Assembly (NCBI GenBank): GCA_012514185.1
Contig: JAAZAT010000271.1
Location: 1-48,563, forward strand
From: Spirochaetales bacterium
GTDB lineage: Bacteria; Spirochaetota; Spirochaetia; Sphaerochaetales; Sphaerochaetaceae
Length of the DNA: 48,563 nt
Direction: 5' to 3'
Numbering within the stretch: position 1 is the first letter of the stretch; every line of letters begins with the position of its first letter. Below are positions 9,186-18,900 of this stretch, piece by piece. The position numbers and the translations under genes are program-made. Under the pieces are notes generated by a model that was not told where the DNA came from, did no database searches, and was given only the letters and a program-made list of their open reading frames with translations.

Positions 9186-9661
9186 CACTTCTCCAATACC
9201 AGATTCAACCTGAGCGTACTGCTGTACTGCTGTGCCTCACCCTTGAAAGGCTGGATCAAACGCGCCCAGAGCCTGCCGATGGGAACCTCCTCGTAGAGCG
9301 GTCCCCGGACATAATAGAGAAAGGGTTCAGAGCGTTCGAAATCCAATCCATTCTCCGATATCAACTGGTACATGACCAGTTCCATCGGACCGGACAAGGG
9401 GGTGTGTTCAATATACACCCTGCCAAAGCCCGGGTGCTTGGCAACCAAGGAAACATCGCAAATCGGGATAAGCAGGGAAGCATCCGCAGTATTGAAAGAA
9501 AGCGGTTCTATGACGATGACCACATCGGTTGAAGGAGTCTGCAGCGTGATTGCCGCCCGTAGATTAGAAGGAACCAAAAGACACAACAAACCCACAAGCA
9601 AGATGCAATGGGTTGCCTTGCTTAGCTGAATCCGCCTCCATGTCTTTGGTATCTGTTCCAT
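9185..9661 (-). CDS. Secreted protein of unknown function
   Basis: I do not recognise this 158-residue protein. A basic start (MEQIPKTWRR) precedes a hydrophobic stretch (CILLVGLLCLLV) and a likely signal peptidase I site near SNLRA. The mature part alternates hydrophobic and polar residues, suggesting a beta-rich periplasmic or outer-membrane-associated protein; it ends LRLNLVLEK. There is no lipobox. It is a single-gene unit with its own promoter and faces leuS tail to tail. Confidence 0.6.
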   Translation of the reverse strand: MEQIPKTWRRIQLSKATHCILLVGLLCLLVPSNLRAAITLQTPSTDVVIVIEPLSFNTADASLLIPICDVSLVAKHPGFGRVYIEHTPLSGPMELVMYQLISENGLDFERSEPFLYYVRGPLYEEVPIGRLWARLIQPFKGEAQQYSSTLRLNLVLEK

Positions 9662-9674
9662 ACGTTCTTAGTAC

Positions 9675-9702
9675 AGTATCTTAGGCAAAAAACCTATGTC
9701 AA
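9675..9702 (-). promoter_or_regulatory. Promoter of the secreted-protein gene
   Basis: On the minus strand a perfect TTGACA (9702-9697), a 16-nt spacer and GATACT (9680-9675) precede the ATG at 9661 by 13 nt, leaving a leader of only about 5-7 nt. The spacer contains a small dyad (TAGG, 7 nt, CCTA). Confidence 0.6.
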
Positions 9703-9784
9703 GTGTTTACCTATACACGCAAAGCAATTCCTTGAAGAAATCGTAATCACCAGAGATTTATTTAATAAGGGAACCATATTGAAG

Positions 9785-9817
9785 ATACTATTTGTTTCTT
9801 ATGTAGTGAAATAGTAT
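9785..9817. repeat. Perfect 9-bp inverted repeat in the 194-bp gap upstream of the secreted-protein gene
   Basis: ATACTATTT (9785-9793) and AAATAGTAT (9809-9817) are perfect inverted arms 15 nt apart. They lie downstream of sdaA and upstream of the next promoter on the minus strand. No T run follows on either strand, so this is either a protein-binding dyad or an mRNA-end structure rather than a classical terminator. Confidence 0.5.
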
Positions 9818-9855
9818 GATATCTACAAAACACCATTCTTATGACACAGCAAAGC

Positions 9856-11064
9856 CTAGCCGAGCACCTTGGCCAAACCACCCTTGCTTGTCTCCCGATA
9901 GAGGGAGGGAAGTGCCTGCCCTGTTTCCATCATGACTTCGATTACACTGTCAAAGCTTACCTTGTGACGGCCGTCGCCAAGCAGGGCATAGGAACAGTGG
10001 TCGAGCGAGCGCATGGCCGCCAAGGCGTTGCGTTCTATGCAGGGAATCTGGACCAGACCCCGCATCGGATCGCACGTAAGCCCCAAATGATGCTCAAGTC
10101 CCATCTCAGCTGCATACTCGATCTGATGGATGCTGCCCCCCAGAAGATGGGTGGCGGCAGCTCCCGCCATTGCGCAGGCGACACCGATCTCACCCTGGCA
10201 TCCCACCTCGGCACCGCTGATCGACCCATTGGTCTTCACTACATTGCCGATGACACCGGCGGTGAGCAGGGCCCTGAGGATTTTCACCTTGGGCAGCTTG
10301 TACTGCTTTGCCAAGAAGTACAGGACCCCGGGGAGAACCCCGCAACTTCCACAGGTGGGTGCGGTGACGATCAAACCGCCTCCGGCGTTCTCTTCGCTCA
10401 CAGCCAAGGCATAGCTGAGAGCCGAAGCGGTGCTCCCGAGCGGGCCGGAGAACTCGGTTGCCTTGGAGTTGTACTGGCTTGCCTTGCGTGCCAGCTTGAG
10501 TCCGCCGGGAAGGACGCCTTCGGCATCCAAACCGCGTTCCACGGCACTGCTCATGACATTCCAGACTTCTTCCATGTAGGACAGGATTTGTTGACCTTCC
10601 CATTGGACGGCGAACTCCCACAGCTGGAGTCCTTCTTCGGAGCAATACTCGAGTATCTGCTTCATCCTGGAATACTCTTTGGGATAGACACGCTTGGAAG
10701 CCTCTTCCTCGACGCCTTCAATGAGGATCTTCCCGCCGCCCACACTATAGTAGGTCTGCTCATGGGTCACAGTTCCTTGTGCATCATAGGAGCGGATGGA
10801 TAAGGCATTGGGATGAAAGGGTTTCTCGATATCGGGATACCAGACGATCTCGACTTCGCTGCCCTCCTTGGCAAAGACTTCCCGCAGGGCCTTGTCGGTC
10901 AAGTGGCCTTTTCCCGTAGCCGCAAGGCTGCCGTAGAGGTCCGCCTCATACCGTGGCTGATGAGGATGCAACGAAAGAAAATGAGTCGCCGCAGAGCGCG
11001 GTCCCATGGTATGGCTGCTGGATGGGCCGTAGCCGATCCGGAAAAGTTCGCGAAGGGATTCCAT
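9856..11064 (-). CDS. sdaA: L-serine ammonia-lyase, iron-sulfur-dependent, single chain
   Basis: This 402-residue enzyme should deaminate L-serine to pyruvate and ammonia with an oxygen-labile [4Fe-4S] cluster. The N-terminus has the family motif GPSSSHTMGP, then the beta domain; the catalytic alpha domain follows with TAPTCGSCGVLPG, NGSISGAEVGCQGE, GLTCDPMRG and QIPCIERN. The Cys residues in the last three motifs are the expected cluster ligands. Both domains sit in one chain. The ATG at 11064 has no Shine-Dalgarno site and a candidate promoter (TTCCCT, 17 nt, TAGAGT) ends 6 nt upstream, so it may be transcribed alone as a leaderless mRNA even though it follows the lipoprotein gene by only 43 nt. 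Confidence 0.93.
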   Translation of the reverse strand: MESLRELFRIGYGPSSSHTMGPRSAATHFLSLHPHQPRYEADLYGSLAATGKGHLTDKALREVFAKEGSEVEIVWYPDIEKPFHPNALSIRSYDAQGTVTHEQTYYSVGGGKILIEGVEEEASKRVYPKEYSRMKQILEYCSEEGLQLWEFAVQWEGQQILSYMEEVWNVMSSAVERGLDAEGVLPGGLKLARKASQYNSKATEFSGPLGSTASALSYALAVSEENAGGGLIVTAPTCGSCGVLPGVLYFLAKQYKLPKVKILRALLTAGVIGNVVKTNGSISGAEVGCQGEIGVACAMAGAAATHLLGGSIHQIEYAAEMGLEHHLGLTCDPMRGLVQIPCIERNALAAMRSLDHCSYALLGDGRHKVSFDSVIEVMMETGQALPSLYRETSKGGLAKVLG

Positions 11065-11070
11065 AGCCGA

Positions 11071-11099
11071 ACTCTATCGGTTTATCCATAAAAAGGGAA
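11071..11099 (-). promoter_or_regulatory. sdaA promoter candidate, predicted leaderless
   Basis: On the minus strand TTCCCT (11099-11094), a 17-nt spacer and TAGAGT (11076-11071) are followed by 6 nt and the ATG at 11064. The -35 box is imperfect, so this is one of the weaker members of the leaderless set. Confidence 0.4.
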
Positions 11100-11107
11100 G
11101 GTGTTTT

Positions 11108-11836
11108 CTACCAGAGGGGGGCTTTGGAAAGGGAGGTGGAAAACGTGCCTTGGATCAGGTCTGCAAAGAGCGTCAGACAAAGCTGATGTTCCTGGTTCCA
11201 CCAACGCTCGACAAGCCCTTCCGCTTCCACCTCGATGACATCGTTCCACAGAAAATAGAAAGACCGTTGGTCGCATCGTTCGTTGATCCAATACCCTGCA
11301 GGCAGATCAGCAAGCGTAATCGTGAGCTTTGGGTGAAGGGCCAGGCTCTCGTGGTCCACAGTACCGTTGAGCAGGTCAACCAAGAATTTCGAGGTGTCCA
11401 TACGAGCAACATCACCGGCCATTGCAACCAATGCCTGGCCGTTGAGATTCTCTATTGCCTGGGAATTGTGCGGGTAGGCATCCAAGAGCAGGCTTGCAAG
11501 TCGTCCCTGCTCCTGGTCCAGGACGATCGGCGTCTTGCACCCCGGATAGGAAAATCCTCCATAGGGAACCAGGCTTGAGAGTGGATAGGCGCAAAAAACA
11601 GTGAGCCGATCCCGCCTGACGGCGATGGTCGCCTTCGTTGTTCCGCCTTCCAAATGCACCTGCTGAAGACACCCTGCGCCGTCATAATAGACGAGGGTAT
11701 GCCACAGCGGACGATGGCTGACTTTCTTCCAAGGATGCTCTTCGTTGATGATTATTTCCACCTGCCTCTCAGAGAGAGGATTGAACTCACAACTGATGCA
11801 AAGTGCCAGAAGAGCGAACCATACAAACCATTTCAC
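11108..11836 (-). CDS. Putative lipoprotein of unknown function
   Basis: This 242-residue protein begins MKWFVWFALLALCISC, a short signal sequence with a lipobox-like end (ALCISC, Cys 16 the likely lipidated residue), so it should be anchored in a membrane facing the periplasm or surface. The rest is a soluble mixed domain I do not recognise, with several aromatic residues and few Cys. AAGGTGG lies just upstream of the ATG at 11836, and the stop of the DUF4416 gene is 6 nt before it, so it is cotranscribed with the aromatic-amino-acid fusion gene; a functional link is not evident. Confidence 0.6.
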   Translation of the reverse strand: MKWFVWFALLALCISCEFNPLSERQVEIIINEEHPWKKVSHRPLWHTLVYYDGAGCLQQVHLEGGTTKATIAVRRDRLTVFCAYPLSSLVPYGGFSYPGCKTPIVLDQEQGRLASLLLDAYPHNSQAIENLNGQALVAMAGDVARMDTSKFLVDLLNGTVDHESLALHPKLTITLADLPAGYWINERCDQRSFYFLWNDVIEVEAEGLVERWWNQEHQLCLTLFADLIQGTFSTSLSKAPLW

Positions 11837-11842
11837 ACCACC

Positions 11843-12385
11843 TTAGGTGCAAAGACCGCCTTCCTGCTTCAACTGCTGCCGATACTCACCCCTGAATTGT
11901 TCAAACAACGTTCTCACCTCTTCGCTCTGGTAATCGGCATAGGTCCACTTCAATCCATGGAACGCGTGGTTTTCATAGTGCAGCGTCACTTCGGCGTATA
12001 TGCCGTCACTGAGGGGGATGCGATGACTTCGATTCTTGGTGGTGGCGAGAATGAGATTCTCCAAACACAGCAAGCCCGGGTCGAGGTTCACCTCCCGCTT
12101 TCCATCCACCCGATACAGGTCCTCCAGTGCGTTGGTCTCTCGCTTGATCGCAGAGAGCCGTACCGGGTCGACCAATGTCTTGAATTGCAGGTAGCAACGG
12201 TACGGCTTCGATCCCATCTCCCGGTCGTAATAATCAGTATAGGTGAAGAGGGTTAGGGGGCTTTGGTTCAACACAGGGCCGTACCGGGTTTCAAGACGAG
12301 AGACAACCGGCTCGAGGAGAGCCGGATCCTTTACCAACACCCCCATTACCAAGGATCTGGGGGTGAACGAAAGCAGCCGTCCCAT
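11843..12385 (-). CDS. DUF4416 family protein
   Basis: This 180-residue protein matches my recollection of the DUF4416 family by its length and layout: an N-terminal LVMGVLVKDP strand, the FTYTDYYDREMGS motif, and a central NLDPGLLCLENLILATTKN segment. The function is unknown. The upstream in-frame extension to 12469 lies inside the preceding gene and is not conserved-looking, so I start at the ATG at 12385. That ATG follows the stop of the aroF-pheA fusion after one nucleotide, so translation is probably coupled. Confidence 0.75.
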   Translation of the reverse strand: MGRLLSFTPRSLVMGVLVKDPALLEPVVSRLETRYGPVLNQSPLTLFTYTDYYDREMGSKPYRCYLQFKTLVDPVRLSAIKRETNALEDLYRVDGKREVNLDPGLLCLENLILATTKNRSHRIPLSDGIYAEVTLHYENHAFHGLKWTYADYQSEEVRTLFEQFRGEYRQQLKQEGGLCT

Positions 12386-12386
12386 C

Positions 12387-14297
12387 TTACAAGTTTGAGG
12401 TGAACGTCCCCAGAACCCGCACCGAAAGGCAGAGCTCGGACAGTTCAGCCAATGCAACATCGAAGGCACCGCTTTCCCCGAGTTCGGTCTCGACGAAGAA
12501 CGAGTACTCCCAAGGCTTTCCGGGTATCGGACGGCTCTCCAGCTTCTTCATGTTCAGGCCATGCTTGGTCAAGACCAACAAGGCGGCGAACAGGGAGCCT
12601 GGACGGTCGGGAACAGTGAACCGCAACGAGGCACGGTTTACGGCCGAAGTCGACCGGAAGACTGCGCTGCGCTCCTCACGGCAAATGATATAGAAACGGG
12701 TGTAGTTGCGGGGGTTGCTTTCAATGCCCTCGGCCAGGATCTCCATGCCATACACCTTTGCAGCCGGAGCTCCGGCGATGGCGGCCTTGGCGGGATCCTT
12801 TGCCTCCTTGACATAGGCTACCGCACCGGCCGTATCGAAGAAGGGGGTGGCCTGGGCATGGGAAATATCATGCTGCAGATACTCGGTACATTGTGCCAAT
12901 CCCTGCGGATGGGAGTAGACCTCCCTGATATTCTCCTTCTTTGAACCAGGAAGTCCGATGAGGTTGTGGATGATCCTGATCTGCTGTTCCCCAACCACCT
13001 GGATGGCCTGATGCCGGTCAAGCAAATCCAGATTCTCATAGATGGTGCCGCCAAGTGTGTTTTCCAGAGGAATCATGCCATAGGCGGCCCTGCCCTGCAG
13101 CACCGCCTCGAACACATCGGAGAAGGACTTGCAAGGAAGGACATCGGTGGACTCGTCGAACGCCCTGCGGATGGCAAGCTCGCTGTACGCACCACGCTCT
13201 CCTTGGAAGGCAACAACCAGCTGGTCGGTAGCAACTGAAGGCCCCTTGTTCAGGCTCAGGGCTTCAGGCAGGATGCGAGGGATGCGTTCCAAGGATTTGC
13301 CGACAACCGCACTGAGGGCCTGCAGGTCGCGCATCAGTTTCTCAAACTGGGAGGGATAGAGGGACTGGGGACCGTCGCTGAATGCTTTTTCAGGATTATC
13401 ATGCACCTCGACGATCAAGCCGGAGGCTCCGCCGGCGATCAAGGCAAGGCTCATCGGGCTTACCATATCCCTCAAGCCGGTTGCATGGCTGGGATCGCCA
13501 ATGACCGGAAGGTGGGTCATTTTTTGTACAACGGGTATGGCCGAGACATCCAGGGTGTTGCGGGTGGCCCGCTCATAGGTGCGGATGCCGCGCTCGCACA
13601 ATACAACCTGGTCGGTTCCACTGGCCATCAGGTATTCAGCTGCCATCAGCCACTCTTCGATCGTGGCGCAAAGTCCCCGTTTGAGCAGTACCGGCATGCC
13701 GGTCTTCCCGACTGCCTTAAGCAGTTCGAAATTCTGCATGTTCCTTGCACCGATCTGGAACATGTCGATATACTTGGTCATCATGGGGGCATCGGAGGGG
13801 TTGACGATTTCGGTGGTAACCGGCATGCCGTACTTCTCCCCCGCTTCCTTGAGGTACTTCAAACCCTCTTCCCCCAACCCTTGGAAAGCATAGGGGCTGG
13901 TTCGGGGCTTGAAGGCGCCGCCGCGAAGAATCACGGCTCCTGCTTCCCGCACCGAGGCGGCGATGCTCATGATCTGCTCCCGGGACTCAACCGCGCAGGG
14001 CCCTGCTATGATTGCAATACGATTTCCGCCGATCTTCACCTTGCCGACGGTGACAATGGTATCTTCTTTCTTCAACTCACGCGAAGCAAGTTTATACGGT
14101 TTGCTGATGGGTACGACATTGGCCACTCCCTCAAGCAACTCAACTTCACGAATATCAAGGGTGCTCTGGCCGACTGCGCCGAAGACAGTCTCTTCCTGCC
14201 CAACGATTTCCTTGACGGTGTAGCCCTTTTCAACCAGAAAGGACCTGATCGACTCTTTCTGCAGTTCGCTGATTTGTTTTTTCAGTACGATTATCAT
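12387..14297 (-). CDS. Fused DAHP synthase / prephenate dehydratase
   Basis: One 636-residue chain joins two enzymes of aromatic amino acid synthesis. Residues 1-85 form the ferredoxin-like regulatory domain of Thermotoga-type DAHP synthase; 90-340 form the catalytic barrel (IAGPCAVES, GGAFKPRTSPYAFQG, EIGARNMQN-like IGARNMQN, DPSHATG), condensing PEP with erythrose 4-phosphate. From about 365 comes prephenate dehydratase (VAFQGERGAYSELA, IPLENTLGGTI, and the catalytic TRF in NYTRF), which makes phenylpyruvate. The end (560-636) is an ACT domain with PGSLF and LESRPIPGK, expected to bind phenylalanine. No chorismate mutase domain is visible between the two halves. The ORF is continuous with no sign of frameshift. 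It starts an operon and has a leaderless-type promoter. Confidence 0.92.
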   Translation of the reverse strand: MIIVLKKQISELQKESIRSFLVEKGYTVKEIVGQEETVFGAVGQSTLDIREVELLEGVANVVPISKPYKLASRELKKEDTIVTVGKVKIGGNRIAIIAGPCAVESREQIMSIAASVREAGAVILRGGAFKPRTSPYAFQGLGEEGLKYLKEAGEKYGMPVTTEIVNPSDAPMMTKYIDMFQIGARNMQNFELLKAVGKTGMPVLLKRGLCATIEEWLMAAEYLMASGTDQVVLCERGIRTYERATRNTLDVSAIPVVQKMTHLPVIGDPSHATGLRDMVSPMSLALIAGGASGLIVEVHDNPEKAFSDGPQSLYPSQFEKLMRDLQALSAVVGKSLERIPRILPEALSLNKGPSVATDQLVVAFQGERGAYSELAIRRAFDESTDVLPCKSFSDVFEAVLQGRAAYGMIPLENTLGGTIYENLDLLDRHQAIQVVGEQQIRIIHNLIGLPGSKKENIREVYSHPQGLAQCTEYLQHDISHAQATPFFDTAGAVAYVKEAKDPAKAAIAGAPAAKVYGMEILAEGIESNPRNYTRFYIICREERSAVFRSTSAVNRASLRFTVPDRPGSLFAALLVLTKHGLNMKKLESRPIPGKPWEYSFFVETELGESGAFDVALAELSELCLSVRVLGTFTSNL

Positions 14298-14303
14298 GAA
14301 AAT

Positions 14304-14332
14304 ACGCTAGAGCGTAACCATAAAAAGGTCAA
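14304..14332 (-). promoter_or_regulatory. Promoter of the DAHP synthase/prephenate dehydratase gene, predicted leaderless
   Basis: On the minus strand TTGACC (14332-14327), a 17-nt spacer and TAGCGT (14309-14304) are followed by 6 nt and the ATG at 14297. There is no Shine-Dalgarno site and no room for a leader-peptide attenuator. Confidence 0.55.
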
Positions 14333-14339
14333 GGGAGCG

Positions 14340-14368
14340 TTGCTTTTTTTGTTATGGCATGGTAGGTC
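14340..14368 (+). promoter_or_regulatory. nth promoter, predicted leaderless
   Basis: TTGCTT (14340-14345), a 17-nt spacer and TAGGTC (14363-14368) are followed by 7 nt and the ATG at 14376. No Shine-Dalgarno site is present. Confidence 0.45.
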
Positions 14369-14375
14369 CTAAAGC

Positions 14376-15038
14376 ATGAATGAACAGTATTGGGATAGTA
14401 TTTTTGAACAATTCAGAAAAGCCATAGAAGCTGAAGGACAGATACTGCCCTCCGTCTCCATCATCGCCCAGCGGGAGCACGACCCCTTCCGGGTTCTGAT
14501 CGCCACCCTCATCTCACTGAGGACCAAGGATGAGGTCACCCTTGCAGCGAGCCAACGGCTCTTTGCCCTGGCCGGTGATCCCTATGCCATGGCCGGCCTC
14601 TCCGAAGAAGCCATCGAGCAGGCCATCTATCCTGCCGGGTTCTATAAAACAAAGGCAAGAAACATCCGCCTGATTTCAGAAATCCTGATAGCACAATTCA
14701 ATGGCAGGGTTCCAGACACTCGAGAACAGCTGCTTGCACTGCCGGGAGTGGGAATAAAGACCGCAAATCTCACCTTGAATCTGGGATATCAAATTGATGC
14801 CATTTGTGTGGACTGCCATGTGCATCAGATCGCCAACCGTCTTGGCTGGGTGCAGACAAAAACACCCGAGCAGACAGAAATAGCCTTGCAGCATGTCATG
14901 CCCAGGCGTTTCTGGATACCGCTGAATGAACTCTTGGTGCGATATGGCCAGCTGATCTGCACACCGGTCAGCCCTTTCTGCAGCAAATGTCCACAGGCTG
15001 AACGCTGTCCCAAAATCGGGGTGGTGCGCAGCCGCTAA
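14376..15038 (+). CDS. nth: Endonuclease III (DNA glycosylase/AP lyase)
   Basis: This 220-residue HhH-GPD enzyme removes oxidised pyrimidines and cuts the abasic site. The helix-hairpin-helix LPGVGIKTAN supplies the catalytic Lys, and VDCHVHQIANRL supplies the catalytic Asp (usual form VDTHV). The C-terminal [4Fe-4S] loop has the exact C-x6-C-x2-C-x5-C spacing (CTPVSPFCSKCPQAERC). The length is typical. The stop codon interlocks with that of metF on the other strand (shared bases 15036-15037). Confidence 0.94.
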   Translation: MNEQYWDSIFEQFRKAIEAEGQILPSVSIIAQREHDPFRVLIATLISLRTKDEVTLAASQRLFALAGDPYAMAGLSEEAIEQAIYPAGFYKTKARNIRLISEILIAQFNGRVPDTREQLLALPGVGIKTANLTLNLGYQIDAICVDCHVHQIANRLGWVQTKTPEQTEIALQHVMPRRFWIPLNELLVRYGQLICTPVSPFCSKCPQAERCPKIGVVRSR

Positions 15039-15988
15039 TAACAGGAACGAACGACGCTTGCAACCGACTCCGCCTTGCCGAGCGTATAGAAATGCACCCC
15101 CGGCGCCCCATGGGCGAGCAGGTCCTTCGTCTGAAGCGTGCACCAGTGCACCCCGATTTCACGAATCTCGGAGAGCTTGTCGGCCTTGGTCAACAGCTCG
15201 ACCAACTCGGAGGGGAAATCGACATGGAAGGTTTGGGGGATGGTGGCCAAATCCCGCTTGCTTCCAATCGGTTTGAGCCCCGGGATGATGGGAACGGTAA
15301 TGCCGGCCTTTCTGCAGGCATCGACGAACCGGTAATACACCGCATTATCGAAAAACATCTGGGTCACAATATAGTTGGCTCCTGCATCCACCTTGAGCTT
15401 GAGCATTTCAATATCGCGTGCAAGGTTCGGAGCTTCGGCATGCTTTTCCGGATAACCCGCAACCCCTATGCAGAAATGGGTCTTCTGGGCGTTTTGCAAC
15501 CCCTGGTCCAAGTACCTGCCCATATTCAAGTCATTGATCTGGCTTACCAATTCGCTTGAGTGCTCATAGCCTCCCTTGACCGGGACAAACCGCTTCTCCC
15601 CGTTGGGGGGATCCCCGCGAAGGGCAAGCACGTTCTCGATTCCCAGGAAGTTCAGTTCAACCAAGGCATCCTCAAGCTGATCACGGTCCATGCCCCCGCA
15701 GATCAGGTGTGCCACCACCGGGATGTTGAAGGTGTACTGGATCAAGGCCGACAGGGCGATGGTTCCCGGTCTCTTCCTGACAGTCCTGCGCTCCAAAAGA
15801 CCATCAGGCCGTTCAAGGTAGACCACTTCTTGCTGATGGTTGGTGACATTGATGTACGCAGGCTCGAAATGGGAGAGCTGGCGCACTGTTTCCAACAGCG
15901 TCCGAACATCACCACCTTTGAGGGGAGGTACCAGTTCGAAGGTAAACAAGGGGCGCTTGGCCTGTCGGAGTATATCGATTACTTGCAT
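15035..15988 (-). CDS. metF: 5,10-methylenetetrahydrofolate reductase
   Basis: This 317-residue TIM-barrel flavoprotein reduces methylene-THF to methyl-THF, the methyl donor for MetH. Family marks are FTFELVPPLKGG at the N-terminus, the GIENVLALRGDPP strand-loop that carries the catalytic Asp region, and the QMFFDNAVYYRFVDAC segment. The ATG at 15988 lies 4 nt after the metH stop; the longer frame to 16096 runs into metH and is not used. As the last gene of the methionine operon it supplies the cofactor for the gene just upstream. Confidence 0.94.
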   Translation of the reverse strand: MQVIDILRQAKRPLFTFELVPPLKGGDVRTLLETVRQLSHFEPAYINVTNHQQEVVYLERPDGLLERRTVRKRPGTIALSALIQYTFNIPVVAHLICGGMDRDQLEDALVELNFLGIENVLALRGDPPNGEKRFVPVKGGYEHSSELVSQINDLNMGRYLDQGLQNAQKTHFCIGVAGYPEKHAEAPNLARDIEMLKLKVDAGANYIVTQMFFDNAVYYRFVDACRKAGITVPIIPGLKPIGSKRDLATIPQTFHVDFPSELVELLTKADKLSEIREIGVHWCTLQTKDLLAHGAPGVHFYTLGKAESVASVVRSCY

Positions 15989-15992
15989 GGCT

Positions 15993-18900
15993 TCAGTATT
16001 CCATACCACCAAGCAGTGTGGCAAGCTCCTCCATCGACACCCCTTTTCTCTTTGCATAGAGGGCCTTTTGCTCTTCACTGACTTGTTGCACGCCAAAGTA
16101 ACGAAGATTCTGCCCTCCGATGAGCATTCCGCACACCGATGAGGGAGGATTCATGGCAAAACTTTCGGTCAGTCGAACTTGGATGGCAGCTGTCGCATCC
16201 AGCAGGGAGAACAACGTGTGTTTCTCACTGTGATCACTCCAGGAGGGATACCCGGGAGCCGGTCGGATGAAAGAGAGGTCTTCGTCCGTCCAGAGCTGCT
16301 TAAGCTGGATCTGGGCCTGCTCGGCCAACACCTCGGCAAGCCGGTCGGCCAGCAGCTTGAGAGAGAGCAGCTGCATGGTCTTTCCTTCTTTCTCCAATTG
16401 CTTCAGATACCGATCCAAGGTGAGGGAGGAAGTGGCAACAAACAGACCCACCGTATCATCGGCGGCAATACAATCAGCCAGACACAAACCGCTTTGCTCA
16501 TCGCGGAGGAAGAAGAAGCCGGCATCACCTACCTTGACCTGCAAGCGGTCGCTGGAAGCGGGAAACAAACCGTAGACGATTTTGCATCCTGCTTCGAAGA
16601 GGCTGACGATCTCAGGCTCGCCAAGCAGGGCTTTTCCTTCGGCAACGAGGTTCTTGCCTTCCTGACTGTCAAACGGAACCTTCCAAGCCGAACAGTACAT
16701 GCGCCAATTGATGCCGGATGCCAAATCCTTCAGGCTGAAGTCGGTTTTCGTGAGTACCCCGTAGAGCTTGGCTTTGGTTCCCTGCTGCTTCTGTTCTTGC
16801 TTGAGCAGGGCCTCTACGTAGGAGGACTGGCCCTGTTTTGGCCCCTGATGCTCTTCCCTCAGCTGCCGATAGACAGCTTGCACCGTACGTATATAGGCTT
16901 TCCCATCCGGGCCTACCACCTGTTTTGCGGCCAAAGCCATGGCCGACGCATCCTTTGTTTGAATCACCGACTCGGAGTAGAGGACGGAGAGCTTGACCGC
17001 CGTATGCAGTTCACTGGTGGTCGCCCCCCCTACAAATATGGGAATGGAGGAACCTTTCTCTTCAAACAGCTTGATGACATGCTCCATCTCCTTCAGCGAG
17101 GGGGTGATCAGGGCGCTGAGCCCGACCAAGTCTGCTTTGTGCCTTACGGCAGCCTCCCAGATGACCTGGGGAGGCACCATCACCCCGAGGTCGATCACCT
17201 CGAAGCCATTGCAGCGAAGAATCAAATTGACGATGTTCTTGCCGATATCGTGCACATCGCCCTTGACGGTAGCCATCACGGCAACCGGGCGTTTTTGACT
17301 GCTTGAATCAAGGGTATTCTGTTGCAAATACTCAGCAATCCTTGGTTGGAGGATATCAACAGCTAGTTTCATTGTACGTGCACTTCGTACTACCTGGGGG
17401 AGGAACAGCTTGCCAAGCCCGAAGAGCCTCCCTACTTCCTTCATGCCATCCATCAGGGGCCCTTCCACCAACGCAAGGGGATTCTCGCCCTCCAGCTCCT
17501 GCAGATCCTGCTCCAAATATGCATGGTCGCCTGCAAGCACGGCGTCGAAGAGACGTTCGGCTGCACTTCGCCCGCTGCGGTCGGCTTTTTTCTGCTGCAC
17601 CTTCTCATCGTCCTGCATTGCAAGGGCGAGAGCAATCAGATTGGCTCGGTTCTGCACCAGGTCCTCATCCTCTGCAAGCAGGGCTTTCTCGATGATGGTC
17701 TTCGTTCTTTCATCCAAGCGCTCTCCATCGAGAAGAGACGAGGGATTGATGATCGCCATATCCAGGTCTGCAAGGGAGAGCAGAACCGCATGCATCGCTG
17801 TTCGGACCGCCTCATTGCCCCTGAAGGAAAAACTAAGATTGGAAACCCCGCCGCTTGTGTGGCACAAGGGATAGCGCCGCTTCAGGTCCCGTGTTGCAAG
17901 GATGAAATCACGGGCATAGGTGTCATGCTCTTCAATACCGGTGGCGATGGAGAGCACATTCGCATCGAAGATGATGTCCTGCTCCCTGATGCCAGCATTG
18001 ACAAGCAGGGCATGGCTTCGCTCGGCGATGGCCATCTTCCGCTCATAGGTGGCAGCCTGTCCCTCTTCATCAAAGAGCATCACCACCATGGCATGCCCGT
18101 ACCGGGCAATCTGCCTGGCATGCCTGATGAAGCTTTCCTCGCCTTCCTTCAGGCTGATGGAGTTTACAATCCCCCTGCCCTGCACCTCGCCGAGGGCCTC
18201 TTCGATCACCGACCAGTCGGAGGAGTCGATCATGATTGAAGCCTTGCTCACCGAAGGGTCTCCGGCGATATGACGCAAGAACGAGCGCATGCCCGTCTTT
18301 GCATCGAGCATGGAGGCATCCATGCAGATATCCAACACCCGGGCTCCCTGCGCTACCTGCTCTCGGGCGATGGCAAGGGCCTCCTCCCATTTCTCTTCTT
18401 TGATCAATCGGGCAAACTTGCGCGATCCTGCAACATTCGTACGTTCACCGATCACCAGCAGGTTGTTGGGTTTTACCTCTATCAAATCAAGACCGCTCAG
18501 CATCAAGGTAGTGGAAGGCACGGGCTTGCTTCTGGGAACCGCCTTGTGGCAGGCCCGGGCCAGGGCGGCAATATGGGCCGGAGTGGTGCCGCAACAGCCA
18601 CCAAGAATATTGAGCCTTCCAGCCTGCAAGGTTGAAGCGAGTTGTCCGGCCATATGTTCGGGTGTAAGGGTATAGACACCTTCCTTGTCGGGAAAGCCCG
18701 CGTTGGGATGGGCGGAGACGTAGAAGGGGCAGATTGCATCGAGGCTTTCTATGAGGGGGACCATTTCCTCGGGGCCTGTCGAGCAGTTCAGCCCCAAGCT
18801 GAAAAGCGGGAATGGACTGAGGCTGGTTACAAAGGCTTCAAGCGTCTGGCCGCTAAGCGTTCGCCGACTCTGGTCGCTGAAAGTGACGCTGACCATGATC

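Noticed and set aside
13401-14372. 323-codon open frame on the plus strand opposite the DAHP synthase domain
   Set aside because: It is a shadow of a conserved enzyme on the minus strand.
14298-14375. Leader-peptide attenuator of the aromatic fusion gene
   Set aside because: The divergent gap is 78 nt and the predicted transcript starts at the ATG, leaving no room for a Phe/Tyr-rich leader peptide and alternative hairpins.
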